Origin: Cellulomonas sp.
Lineage (GTDB): Bacteria > Actinomycetota > Actinomycetes > Actinomycetales > Cellulomonadaceae
DNA length: 19,459 bases
Direction: 5' to 3'
NCBI GenBank assembly: GCA_027451305.1
Contig: DAIDJQ010000087.1
Coordinates: forward strand, 1 to 19,459
Part shown: one piece after another, positions 1 through 7,900 of the stretch
Layout of the letters: the number at the start of each line of letters is the position of its first letter
Position numbering within the stretch: position 1 is the first letter of the stretch
Notes under the pieces: generated by a model
The model's database searches: none
What the model was told of the DNA's origin: nothing
Seen by the model: the letters and a program-made list of their open reading frames with translations, nothing else
Translations under genes and position numbers: made by a program

Positions 1-2
1 CC

Positions 3-521
3 GTCGATGGGGCCCTGGTGCGAGGCTGGGAGATGACCCTGCACTCACCGGTGGTCCAGCGCCGCGGGCAGTTCTACGTGACCTACTCCAACCAGATTGC
101 CGAAGAACGCGGGCAGATTACCGGAGGCTTCGCCTGCTCCATTCCCACGGACCCATCCTGCAACATCGGGCAGGCCTATGTTCCGGTGGATCACGACCAG
201 CGCAACACCCTCAACACGGGTTTCACGCTGCAGCTACCTGCCACGGCATGGATCGGCTCCAACGTATATTACGGCTCCGGTCTGCACAACGGCCTGGCTG
301 GCGCCAACATCGGGCCATAGAACGCAAACTATCTGCCCGCACACACCACCTTCGATCTCTCCGGCGGAAGAAACTTCGGGGATCGCTGGCGCGTCTCCGC
401 CACCATTGTCAACGTGACCAACCATCGTGTGCTGCTGGATAACTCCGTCACCATCGGCGGTTTCCACTACAACGATCCGCGCATGATCTACGGAGAACTG
501 CGCTACAGCTTCCACTTCTGA
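3..521 (+). pseudogene. TonB-dependent receptor, C-terminal part, with in-frame amber stop
   Basis: This is the C-terminal end of an outer-membrane TonB-dependent receptor; its start lies left of the window. The frame reads DGALVRGWEMTLHSP, then beta-strand-like stretches (FYVTYSNQIAEERG, SNVYYGSGLHNG), then LPAHTTFDLSGGRNFGDRW, VTNHRVLLDNS, GGFHYNDPRMIYGELRY and a terminal aromatic residue (SFHF) followed by TGA at 519-521. The HTTFDLS and GGFHYNDPR blocks and the C-terminal Phe are familiar from the large acidobacterial receptor family. A TAG at 318-320 interrupts the frame just after NIGP, yet the homologous sequence continues in the same frame on both sides, so either the gene is a nonsense pseudogene or this is a sequencing error. 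A Gram-negative outer-membrane protein is incompatible with the actinobacterial genes downstream. Confidence 0.75.
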
Positions 522-541
522 GCGCACAGTGCGAAGGCGTT

Positions 542-1000
542 CTAACTCAACCCGTGGAGATGATGATTCAGCACGTCTCCCGCTATCATCGCCAATGTAA
601 TCAGGGAGCTGTAAAGCTGGATTCTCTGCGTGAACCGTTCGCGCGCCGGTAGCGGTCGCATCCGCCAGCGCGCGGCGGGAGCCAGCCTTTGCCGCCTGGC
701 ATAGAAGTACATGGTCAGGTTCAACACGGACAATGCAATGGCAATGGCATAAAACGTGAATCGGATTGTCGGCTGGTGATAGTACTCAAACGGCCTGGCA
801 CAGGTGGCGGCAAAGACTGCCAATCCGCCAATCGCAATCCGATATCCGCTCAGCGCGATGAAAAACGCACAAGGAACCACCTGCGTTGCCGTGGCCACGA
901 TCGGGCACCAGGCCAGCAGGCTACGCAGCTTCTGCCGGTTGGCTGCGATCGGGGGATCTCCCACCAAAGTCGGGTTGCTTTCCATTTCGGAATGGTCCAT
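542..1000 (-). CDS. small multi-pass membrane protein, unknown function
   Basis: This frame encodes about 152 residues with roughly four hydrophobic segments: LLAWCPIVATATQVVPCAFF, an IAIGGLAVFAATCA stretch, FTFYAIAIALSVLNLTMYFY, and a C-terminal SSLITLAMIAGDVL. A basic loop (ARRQRLAPAARWRMR) lies between the third and fourth segments. I prefer the ATG at 1000 because AGGGAAG sits five bases upstream; an in-frame ATG at 1042 would add 14 basic residues. I recognise no family. It is convergent with the TonB receptor gene and shares its acidobacterial-looking, less GC-biased composition. It could belong to a poorly characterised inner-membrane family; no catalytic motif is visible. Confidence 0.6.
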   Translation of the reverse strand: MDHSEMESNPTLVGDPPIAANRQKLRSLLAWCPIVATATQVVPCAFFIALSGYRIAIGGLAVFAATCARPFEYYHQPTIRFTFYAIAIALSVLNLTMYFYARRQRLAPAARWRMRPLPARERFTQRIQLYSSLITLAMIAGDVLNHHLHGLS

Positions 1001-1145
1001 GTCTGCTTCCCTGTGCGCCTTACGTCTGCGCTGTTTTGCCATGCTCTACGCCCGGGAACGGGCTGCCTCGCAAAATATACAACATCCCTCGGGACAAAAT
1101 CATGAATCAGGATTCATCCGTGAAGCCTCCCGCAACGGCATCGCC

Positions 1146-1404
1146 TCAGGGCAGCAGCAGCAGCTTGCCCGTGGTGCGCCGCGAGGCAATGTCCATCAGC
1201 GCCTGTCGGGCATCCGCCAGCGGGTAACTGTGCTCCATGCGCAGCGTGAGTCTGCCCTCAGCCACAGATCGCAGCACCTCGTCCGCGCGCCACTCCAGTT
1301 CCTCGCGGGTCTGCACATAGTGCGCCAGCGTTGGACGCGTCAACGCGTGCACCTCACCCACGACACACCTCATGTTCTCGCGGATGCACGAGATTAGATC
1401 ACGG
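1146..1404 (-). pseudogene. zinc-type NAD(P)H:quinone oxidoreductase, C-terminal fragment
   Basis: The minus-strand frame ending at 1146 carries the C-terminal signature of the quinone oxidoreductase branch of the medium-chain dehydrogenases: ALTRPTLAHYVQTREEL, then RADEVLRSVAEGRLTLRM, YPLADARQAL and the terminal SRRTTGKLLLLP. In complete members (about 320 residues) this block is the last 65 to 75 residues and packs beside the NADPH-binding fold; the Rossmann domain should lie to its right. Here similarity fades upstream of VGEVHALTRP, and by about position 1400 the sequence is no longer recognisable as this gene. The N-terminal three quarters are missing because of the join to actinobacterial DNA. 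The right-hand limit given is approximate. Confidence 0.6.
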
Positions 1405-1446
1405 TGCGGCTCTACTGGCAACTACATGAGATGGCTTGTGGTTCGC

Positions 1447-1452
1447 TAGGCT
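1447..1452 (+). promoter_or_regulatory. candidate -10 element of a leaderless promoter
   Basis: TAGGCT fits the actinobacterial TANNNT -10 pattern and ends seven bases before the GTG at 1460, the spacing expected when transcription starts at the start codon. No clear -35 element is seen, and the foreign join lies only some tens of bases upstream, so part of the promoter may be missing. Confidence 0.35.
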
Positions 1453-1459
1453 GACCTCT

Positions 1460-2170
1460 GTGCCGATGGCTCCTCGCCGACCTGGCGACCAGTCCTATGA
1501 CGGGCTGCTCGTCCAGGACGACCTGCCCGCCGGCTGGTACCTGCCGGACCGGTTCCCCGGCGAGCGGCCCGACGACGCCAGCGCACAGCTCGACGCCGCA
1601 CTCGGCTACGACGACCAGGTGCTCACCGACGAGCAGCGGCAGGGGCAGCTTGGCTCCGAGCAGAACGAGACGATCGGCGGCCGGTGGCGCTACATCGAGC
1701 ACAACCCGACGCACACCCGAGTGTTCCTCCGGCTCCAGCGCCAGCTCCTCGCAGTCCCCGAGGAGGTCCGCATCACCGGAGTCGTCTACCTGCCGTGGCG
1801 ACCCGGCGACCCGATCACAAGCCAGCTCCTGCGCGAGCTGCCCACCGCCCGCATCGAAGCGGCCATCAACAAGCGCCTGTTTGCCATGAAGCGCACCAGC
1901 ACCATCACCGGCGGCAAGATCGAACTGCCTTCCGGGCGCAAGATCGCCGAACGCGACCTGCTCAAGCCCCTCGGCGACCCCAAGCAGACCCCCGACTTCT
2001 ACGAGCTCGTCGCCCTCCAGCACGGCCGACTCGCCGCCAGCGGCGACACCAACCCCTCAGCGACGATGGCCACCATCAGCGGCGTCGCCTTGTCCACCGC
2101 GCAAGGCTGGGTCGCCAAGGCCCGTACCCGAGGACTCCTCCCAGCCGGACGACGCGGACGGGCCGGTTAG
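1460..2170 (+). CDS. conserved actinobacterial protein with C-terminal helix-turn-helix-like segment
   Basis: The protein has about 236 residues. The N-terminal half (QSYDGLLVQDDLPAGWYLPD) and the middle (WRYIEHNPTHTRVFLRLQRQ) are not a family I can name. The C-terminal 40 residues read NPSATMATISGVALSTAQGW followed by VAKARTRGLLPAGRRGRAG, which looks like a helix-turn-helix with a basic tail; comparable tails occur in uncharacterised actinobacterial proteins near mobile genes. GTG at 1460 is chosen because a TANNNT element lies seven bases upstream; ATG at 1466 is equally in frame, and a TTG at 1436 would extend into the join region. It may bind DNA, but its target and role cannot be read from the sequence. 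It is the first gene of the actinobacterial block. Confidence 0.65.
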   Translation: MPMAPRRPGDQSYDGLLVQDDLPAGWYLPDRFPGERPDDASAQLDAALGYDDQVLTDEQRQGQLGSEQNETIGGRWRYIEHNPTHTRVFLRLQRQLLAVPEEVRITGVVYLPWRPGDPITSQLLRELPTARIEAAINKRLFAMKRTSTITGGKIELPSGRKIAERDLLKPLGDPKQTPDFYELVALQHGRLAASGDTNPSATMATISGVALSTAQGWVAKARTRGLLPAGRRGRAG

Positions 2171-2454
2171 CGACGCGGCGACCGGCGAACTGAGGCCGAC
2201 GGCCAGGGCGCGCTCGAACGGTGGCCAGGTCCCGTGGCTGACACTCGGGAGCCCACATCCCCGAGTGCGTGCCACGGCTCGCACTCCACCGACGACACGA
2301 CCGGCTCAACACCCGCACTCCGGCCGCTCCCAACATCGTGACGCCACAATCCCGGCGCGGCGCCCTTGGGAGTCCTGAGGAAGATTCCTCCGAGCCAAAC
2401 CAAGTCGCCATCATCGGGCGACGCTAGAACGGGCTAACTAAACACATGTCTGTC

Positions 2455-2466
2455 TCGGACGTCCGA
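2455..2466. promoter_or_regulatory. palindromic operator-like site 1 (GGACGTCC core)
   Basis: TCGGACGTCCGA is a perfect 12-base palindrome followed by CTA. It shares the core and the right-hand flank GTCCRAC with three other copies at 2489-2500, 10124-10135 and 10161-10172. Its centre is 34 bases from site 2. The size and symmetry fit a dimeric repressor such as a TetR-type regulator (inference). Confidence 0.55.
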
Positions 2467-2488
2467 CTAGTTCTGTTGGCGTAAGTAT

Positions 2489-2500
2489 ATGGACGTCCAA
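2489..2500. promoter_or_regulatory. palindromic operator-like site 2 (GGACGTCC core)
   Basis: ATGGACGTCCAA followed by CTAA. The core is a perfect 8-base palindrome, and 10 of the 12 bases are symmetric. It directly follows the AT-rich TAAGTATAT stretch, so a protein bound here could block a promoter. It is paired with site 1. Confidence 0.55.
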
Positions 2501-2841
2501 CTAAGAGCGGCGAGCGGTGCAATCTCGACCTCCGAATCGCTTCCCCTGCACCCGGCGAACGGCTACGTTGTTCTCAGCGCGGCGCAAGCGACCATACCGC
2601 AGCGAGATGGGGGGTGGAGGTTCTGCGGAGCAGTCGCGCGCTATGTTGGCGTAGCGGACGGTATTGCCTTTGACTGCCGCTGTTCCCTCCTTGGCCGCAG
2701 AGACGACCGCAGGTTGGGTGGGCATCGACCGACCGCACTTGCGTCGGGCACGAAATGTCTGTGCGGGAGTCCCGCGTCGTCTTCCAGGGCAGCCGGATGG
2801 GCGGAACCACCGCCGCAGTGTCCGACGAGAGGAGGGGCGCA

Positions 2842-3363
2842 ATGCGAAGGGCAATAGCAAGAAGGTTTATCGTCGCCGCGGCGATGGTCAGTCTGTTCAC
2901 GGTCGGCGTGACGGCCCCGGCGCAGGCATACAACCTGACGGGGGCGAAATGGTCATCGGGCAACATCCCGGTACAGATCAGCGCCACCTATTCTGGAACT
3001 GCATCCGCCTGGCTTAATTCCATCGACGCCTGGAACTACACCGACGTCAACATGACCCGCCCAGTAGGCAATCAGCCGTTCCAGATGTACGACGTCAACT
3101 TCAGCGACGTCACCTGGGATGGACTGACAACATGGTCGCCAGCCACCGGAACGCTGCAGTCGGTGGGCTCGGAACTCAACTACTACTACACGAAGAACTA
3201 CGCCGCGACCACCACCCAGGGAGTTGCCGCCCACGAGATCGGTCACGGCCTAGGCCTGGCACACCGCAGCGGCTGCTATCTCATGAATCCATACACGTCG
3301 GAGAGATGCGGCATCTACAACCCGACAGCGGACGAGGTGGCTGGTGTCAATGCGCTCTACTAG
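2842..3363 (+). CDS. secreted matrixin-like zinc metalloprotease
   Basis: A secreted protein of 173 residues. A Sec signal peptide covers residues 1-29: MRRAIARR, a hydrophobic core, then APAQA with cleavage expected before Tyr30. The zinc site HEIGHGLGLAH is at residues 131-141, matching the metzincin pattern HExxHxxGxxH, with Glu132 as catalytic base; Met148 shortly after (SGCYLMNPY) fits the Met-turn. The final PTADEVAGVNALY resembles the closing helix of matrixins. At this length it is a bare catalytic domain without a propeptide, so latency must be controlled otherwise, if at all. The ATG at 2842 is preceded by GAGGAGGGG, which decides the start over upstream in-frame codons. It overlaps the next gene by 14 bases, so the two are probably translationally coupled. 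Substrate unknown. Confidence 0.85.
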   Translation: MRRAIARRFIVAAAMVSLFTVGVTAPAQAYNLTGAKWSSGNIPVQISATYSGTASAWLNSIDAWNYTDVNMTRPVGNQPFQMYDVNFSDVTWDGLTTWSPATGTLQSVGSELNYYYTKNYAATTTQGVAAHEIGHGLGLAHRSGCYLMNPYTSERCGIYNPTADEVAGVNALY

Positions 3364-3976
3364 GAAGGCATTCACTGTTGTTGCTGCTATCGCCACCGGA
3401 GCGCTTGCCCTGGCCGGTGGCACCATGGTCGGTGTGGCACATGCGCATGCCGCCCAGCCGGCGAGTCTGTCAGCCCCGTACTCACCTGGGGACGTCGTGC
3501 CCATCCACCTGAGCTACGCGCTAGCGGCCACATCAGTCGCCCAACTCGCCGACCAGGCACAGGTCGTCGCCGTCGGAACAGTTCGCGACGTGAACCGAGA
3601 GTTCGCAAGGGACGGCATCCCGTTCACCGACTTCGACTTCACCGTGAACACGTGGGGATCCAAATCTCCAGCGACGAAGTCAATCGTCGTGCGACAGACT
3701 GGCGGGCCCCTCAACGGCTACCGCTACGAGGTCGACGACGACCCGCTGTTCGTCGTTGGCGACTCGTATGTCTTGTTCCTGCGAGAAGCCGAGCAGGAGC
3801 CGGGGATCTACTTCGTGGTCGCCGGACCCAGCGGTCGGTTCCACGACCAAGCCGGTACAGTCGCGCCCCTGGCCACCGGGCAAGTGGCAACCGGCCTGCC
3901 CGCCTCGGTCAACGACTTGGTGACCCAGGCGACCACATCGATGGGGGTCGCACGCGCGGACGTGACCACCAAGTAG
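3350..3976 (+). CDS. exported protein of unknown function, coupled to the metalloprotease
   Basis: A protein of 208 residues with an N-terminal signal peptide (basic MRSTRK, hydrophobic FTVVAAIATGALALAGG, cleavage probably near AHAHAAQPA). The mature part contains SVAQLADQAQVVAVGTVRDV and DDPLFVVGDSYVLFLREAE, followed by YFVVAGPSGRF, a pattern seen in uncharacterised actinobacterial secreted proteins; I know of no assigned function. Start: ATG at 3350 with GAGGTGG nine bases upstream is preferred over the in-frame GTG at 3344. The start lies inside the end of the protease gene (its TAG is at 3361-3363). Because it is coupled to a protease that has no propeptide, a role as chaperone, inhibitor or partner is possible, but this is inference only. 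Confidence 0.75.
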   Translation: MRSTRKAFTVVAAIATGALALAGGTMVGVAHAHAAQPASLSAPYSPGDVVPIHLSYALAATSVAQLADQAQVVAVGTVRDVNREFARDGIPFTDFDFTVNTWGSKSPATKSIVVRQTGGPLNGYRYEVDDDPLFVVGDSYVLFLREAEQEPGIYFVVAGPSGRFHDQAGTVAPLATGQVATGLPASVNDLVTQATTSMGVARADVTTK

Positions 3977-3985
3977 CACGACCAG

Positions 3986-4024
3986 CAGCGGGAGGGTCCG
4001 GATCGTCGCCGGCCCCTCCCGCTG
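3986..4024 (+). terminator. hairpin between the exported protein and lipoprotein genes
   Basis: CAGCGGGAGGG at 3986-3996 pairs perfectly with CCCTCCCGCTG at 4014-4024 around a 17-base loop, starting 9 bases after the stop codon at 3976. There is no U-tract, as is common for actinobacterial terminators. It lies 19 bases before the lipoprotein ATG, so it could instead attenuate the third gene or stabilise the upstream message. Confidence 0.55.
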
Positions 4025-4043
4025 TCGATCTCTGCAGAGGAGC

Positions 4044-4481
4044 ATGAACAGCGTGAAGCCGCGAACGCCCGTCCCACAGCTCCTAGCCATCGCCGTGCTG
4101 GTGGTAACCAGTGTCCTCGGTGGATGCTCCAACACCGCAAGTAACGGCTGCATTCCACCGAGCCTGTCGCTGACGCCTTCGGCCACGACCGCTGGCACCA
4201 CGGTGACGCTGACCGCCGACGGCGCACAGTGTCAGGCGGGCAGCGGCCGGCACTACCAGGTCAGCATCAGCGGCAACGGCGAGCGACGAGGTGTCGGCGA
4301 GGTCACACCTCGTTCGAATGGCTCCTTTGAATTGACATTCGCGATTCCGGGCGACCTTCCCGCAGCCAACTACGAGATACTCGTTTCGGGATCGGCTCTT
4401 GACGACTGCACACCCGACTCGCGCGCCACCTGCGCCCAATACTCGACAGTCTTGACCATCCAGGACACGAGCACCGGATGA
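4044..4481 (+). CDS. small lipoprotein
   Basis: A predicted lipoprotein of 145 residues. The signal peptide runs from MNSVKPRTP through the hydrophobic LLAIAVLVVTSV to a clear lipobox, Leu25-Gly-Gly-Cys28; Cys28 would be lipidated. The mature part is rich in Ser and Thr and looks like a single beta-sandwich: SLSLTPSATTAGTTVTLTAD, then GSFELTFAIPGDLPAANYEI, then YSTVLTIQD, which resembles immunoglobulin-like domains of surface proteins. Four Cys in the mature part (GCIPP, AQCQAG, DDCTPD, ATCAQ) could form two disulfides. AGAGGAG just upstream of the ATG fixes the start. It is the third gene of the secreted trio, separated from the second by a hairpin. No enzymatic motif is seen. Confidence 0.7.
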   Translation: MNSVKPRTPVPQLLAIAVLVVTSVLGGCSNTASNGCIPPSLSLTPSATTAGTTVTLTADGAQCQAGSGRHYQVSISGNGERRGVGEVTPRSNGSFELTFAIPGDLPAANYEILVSGSALDDCTPDSRATCAQYSTVLTIQDTSTG

Positions 4482-4750
4482 CGGTCGAGGCCGGGCGGTC
4501 GCCAGGTTCGGCGTAGGTGTAGACCGCCGGGTCGACGGCGCCGGCGGCCGCGGAAGGGCCTCGGAGTCAGCCCCATGTACATCGTTAACGTCACCACGTC
4601 GCCTACGTCGAGGTTGCCGGGGTCGAGGCGGGCCATGGTGCTCTGGTCTGTCGGTCCTCACGGCTCCGAGTGAGCGGAAGACGAACTAGCACCCCGAGGC
4701 AGCCAGTACTCAGTTCGGCCGGAGCCTTGTCCCTCAGTGACGCGGAAACC

Positions 4751-4771
4751 GCACTTGATCCGGACAAGTGC
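4751..4771. repeat. inverted repeat upstream of the relaxase, oriT candidate
   Basis: GCACTTG at 4751-4757 and CAAGTGC at 4765-4771 are perfect inverted arms around the 7-base spacer ATCCGGA. Relaxases usually nick beside such a repeat, and it lies 130 bases upstream of the relaxase start. No nic site can be assigned by eye. Confidence 0.3.
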
Positions 4772-4853
4772 CCAGGCCATATCCCGACCGGCATCCCGAT
4801 GAGCCCACGCTGTAGCACCACCCAGCCCGGTCGCCCCTCCGAATGAATGGACG

Positions 4854-4859
4854 TATGCT
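4854..4859 (+). promoter_or_regulatory. candidate -10 element of the relaxase promoter
   Basis: TATGCT matches TANNNT and lies just before the 14-base palindrome. It is directly preceded by GGACGT (4849-4854), a half-match to the GGACGTCC sites found elsewhere in the window. A -35 is not clear. Confidence 0.35.
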
Positions 4860-4866
4860 ACCTCCG

Positions 4867-4880
4867 GTAGTTGCAACTAC
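4867..4880. promoter_or_regulatory. 14-base perfect palindrome at the relaxase 5' end
   Basis: GTAGTTGCAACTAC equals its own reverse complement. It begins eight bases after the TATGCT element and so would cover the transcription start region, a classic repressor position. The half GCAACTACA recurs at 1418-1426 upstream of the first actinobacterial gene. Confidence 0.5.
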
Positions 4881-4900
4881 ACGCGGTGCGGGGGTGGGTG

Positions 4901-7900
4901 ATGCGGGGCGGCGTGATCCTGTTCCGGGGCTCGGGTGCGGATGCGCGCCGTTACCTGGAGTCGGATCGTTCGCGTGCTGATGAGTACTACCTGGAGGGCG
5001 GGACCGCCCTGGCGGAGTTCGTCGTGGTCGACGGCGACGGGACGGTGGTCGGCGAGGGTGCGCTGACCCCGGAGGAGTACGCGCAGTGGGTGGACTGGAT
5101 CAACCCGTTGACGGGCGAGTCGATGGGCATACCCCGGCAGCCGGGGCAGAGTCGGCGGGGATCGCCGCGGTTCGCGGAGATGGTGGTCAACGCGCCGAAG
5201 TCGCTATCGATCGCGGCCGCTTTGCACCCGGAGGTGTCGGCGGCGCTGGATGCGGCGCAGCGCGACGCAGTGAGCGAGATCCGGTCCTGGTTGGGGCAGC
5301 ACTCGGTGACTCGGGTTGGCCCGCGGGGAGCGCAGGAGGTGGTGCCGGTCGCCCAGCTCGAAACGGTCTCGGTGGTCCACAAGACGTCGCGGGCCGGTGA
5401 CCCGCACCGGCACATCCACCTCCAGATCGGCACCCGGGTCTGGGCGGCCGGCGCCTGGCGTGGGTTGGACACCGCGGCCCTGTTTCGCCAGCAGGGCGCG
5501 ATCCGCGCCCTGGGCACCGCGGTCATCGCCGCCCACCCGCAGCTCGCCGCGGTGCTGGACGCCCACGGGCTGACACTGGACCCGGTCACCGGGGAGGTGG
5601 CCGAGCTGGCGCCGTACAACGCGGTGATGAGCAAGCGCGCGGCCCAGGTGACGGCCAACCTGGCGATGTTCGAGGCGCAGTGGCACGCCGCCCACCCCGG
5701 CCAGGAGCCCGGCCCGGTGGTCTGCGCCCGGTTGCAGGCCAAGGCGTGGGACCACGAGCGTCCGCACAAGAAGCCCACGCAGCTCGGGCATGAGGCCGCC
5801 TGGCGCGCCGAGCTGCAGGACGCCGGGTATCGGCCGAACCCGCCGCGGGTGCCCGTGCCACCCGCCGTGTCGCTGGACGACCTGCGCGTGCAACAGGTCG
5901 CCAGCCGTGCCCTGGACCGGTGCGCCGCACACGCGTCGACGTGGACCGCGCACGACATCGCCGAGCACGTCACCCGGATCATCACCGAGACCGGCGTGCG
6001 CGCGCAGCACGACGAACTGCGCGAGCTGATCGCGATGACAACGCGGCTGGCGGCCGACGACTGCCTGTCGGTGCTACCGCCCGGCGCCGTGCAGCCCGAG
6101 CACGTCGCGCACCTGACCACCCTGCACGTCGTCGCCGTCGAGATGCGGCTGCGCGACCTGCTCGCCGCACGCGCCACGGGCGATGTGCACGCGACACCGG
6201 ACGTGTCGCACGTTGCGCGCCGGCGTGGGCTCGACCCGCAGCAGGTCCAGGCCGCTGCCGCGATCGCATCGAGTGATCCGCTCGTGGTCGTGGAGGGCGC
6301 GGCCGGCGCGGGCAAGACCACCATGCTCGGCGCCGCCATCGAAGCCGCCGCGACGCAGGGGCGTGCGGTCCGGGTGGTGACGCCGACGAAGAAAGCCGCC
6401 GACGTCGCCGGCCAGGAGCTCGGCGTGCCGACCGAATCGGTGGCCAAGCTCGTCTACGAGCACGGCTGGCGCTGGAACGCCGACGGCGTGTGGACCCGCC
6501 TCGCCGTCGGCGACACCGACCCCCAAACCGGCGCGGCCTACACCGGTCCGACCAACCCCGCGCGGCTGATCCGCGCGGAGCGGATCGTGGTGGACGAGGC
6601 GGGGATGCTCGACCAGGACACCGCCCTGGCCTTGCTCACCCTCGCCGACGAGGCCGGCGCGACCCTGGCCCTGGTCGGCGACCGTGCGCAACTGTCCGCG
6701 GTGGGCCGCGGCGGCGTGCTCGACATGGCCGCCCAGCTCGCACCGCACACGCTCGACATGAGCAGCGTGCACCGCTTCACCGACCCCGACTACGCAGGCC
6801 TGACCGTACGGATGCGTCGGGGCGAGCACCCGGCACGGCTGTTCGACCAGTTGCACGCCCTGGGCCTGGTGGTGCTGCACGAGAGCACCGAGGACATGCA
6901 CGACGCGATCGCCCGTGGCAGGCGCGACGGGGACGCGATCACGGTGGCGACCAACGACGAAGCCCGTGAGCTGAACGCGCGCATCCGCGACCAGCGAGTA
7001 TGCGCCGGCCAGGTCGACGACCACAGCACGGCAACCGGCAGCGACGGGCTGAGCATCGGCCGCGGCGACGTGATCGCGACCCGCCGCAACGACGCCGAGG
7101 TGCAGGTGGCCAACCGGCAGACCTGGACCGTCCAGCAGGTCAGCACCGACGGCACCGTGTGGGCCAGGGAGAACGGGACCGGCCGAAGGCGGCAGCGCAC
7201 CGTCCACCTGCCCGCGGCCTACGTGGCCGAGCACACCCACCTGGCCTACGCCACCACCGCCTACGGCGTGCAGGGCGCCACCGTGATCGCCTCGCACACC
7301 ATCCTGTCCGACGCGCTGGATGCCTCCGGCCTGTACGTCGGGATGACCCGCGGGAAGGACACCAACCACCTGCACCTCGTCGCCGCCGACCTGGACGACG
7401 CCCGCGCGCAGGTCATCCTCGCGCTCGAGCGCGACCGCGCCGACCGGGGCCTGGCCGCCGCAACCGTGGCCGCTCGCGAGGCGGTCGCCGGGCTCGTCGC
7501 CGACAGTCCGGCACGCGTGGTCACCGCCGAGCGGGCCCGGCTGGCCGAGCAGATCGAACACGCCGAAGCTCAAGCCGCCCGCTGGCAGGACGCCGCGACC
7601 GCGCTGGAGCACCAGGCACGCCAGCACCAGGCCGAGGCCGACCAGCAACAGACCATCCTCACGACCGCCGAGGAGACCGTCGACCGAGTGCGGGCCGAGG
7701 TCGCCGCCCCGCTCATCGCACAGGCCGCCGGCGACGCCACCGCCTACCTGGCCACCAGAGACCGCCTGTGGCAGGCCTCGCAGACCCACCGCTCCGCGCG
7801 CGGGCTGCGCAAACGCGCCACCGCCCGCGCCCTGACCTCCGCCAGCGACGAGCACGACGCGGTCGAGACCACCGTGCGGCGACGCTGGGGCAGCCTCCCA

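Larger units (their letters stand above)
2171..2841. other. non-coding or decayed interval upstream of the secreted protease trio
   Basis: No convincing gene is seen in these 671 bases. Overlapping frames exist on both strands, but none has recognisable motifs, a good ribosome binding site and actinobacterial third-position bias together. The notable content is the pair of GGACGTCC palindromes at 2455-2466 and 2489-2500, with an AT-richer stretch between and around them (TAAGTATAT at 2482-2490) that could hold a promoter, followed by a possible untranslated leader of about 340 bases before the protease start. Confidence 0.45.
4482..4900. other. intergenic region upstream of the relaxase; possible oriT and control region
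   Basis: No convincing gene is seen in these 419 bases. A minus-strand frame beginning MARLDPGNLDVGDVVTLTMYM near 4636 looks briefly protein-like, then runs into arginine-rich sequence, so it may be a decayed remnant. The right half holds an inverted repeat at 4751-4771, a TATGCT -10 candidate at 4854-4859 and a 14-base palindrome at 4867-4880, all directly before the relaxase gene, where MobF elements often carry their transfer origin. Confidence 0.4.

Noticed and set aside
2377..2390. GAGGAA-GA-TTCCTC inverted repeat
   Set aside because: The two-base spacer is too small for a hairpin loop and the arms are short; it is not associated with a promoter or gene end.
2489..2860. Overlapping open frames on both strands before the metalloprotease
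   Set aside because: Neither has a recognisable domain or a good ribosome binding site, and both run into the protease signal-peptide region. The minus-strand stretch with KGNTVRYANIARDCSAEPPP looked protein-like for a moment, but I cannot tie it to a family.
4370..4636. Minus-strand frame beginning MARLDPGNLDVGDVVTLTMYM
   Set aside because: The first 30 residues look plausible, but the rest is Arg-rich and overlaps the lipoprotein gene; at best it is a decayed remnant.
4987..6447. 486-residue minus-strand open frame antisense to the relaxase N-terminus
   Set aside because: Its Ser-, Thr-, Ala- and Cys-rich composition is the typical complement of GC-rich coding sequence; it shows no domain.
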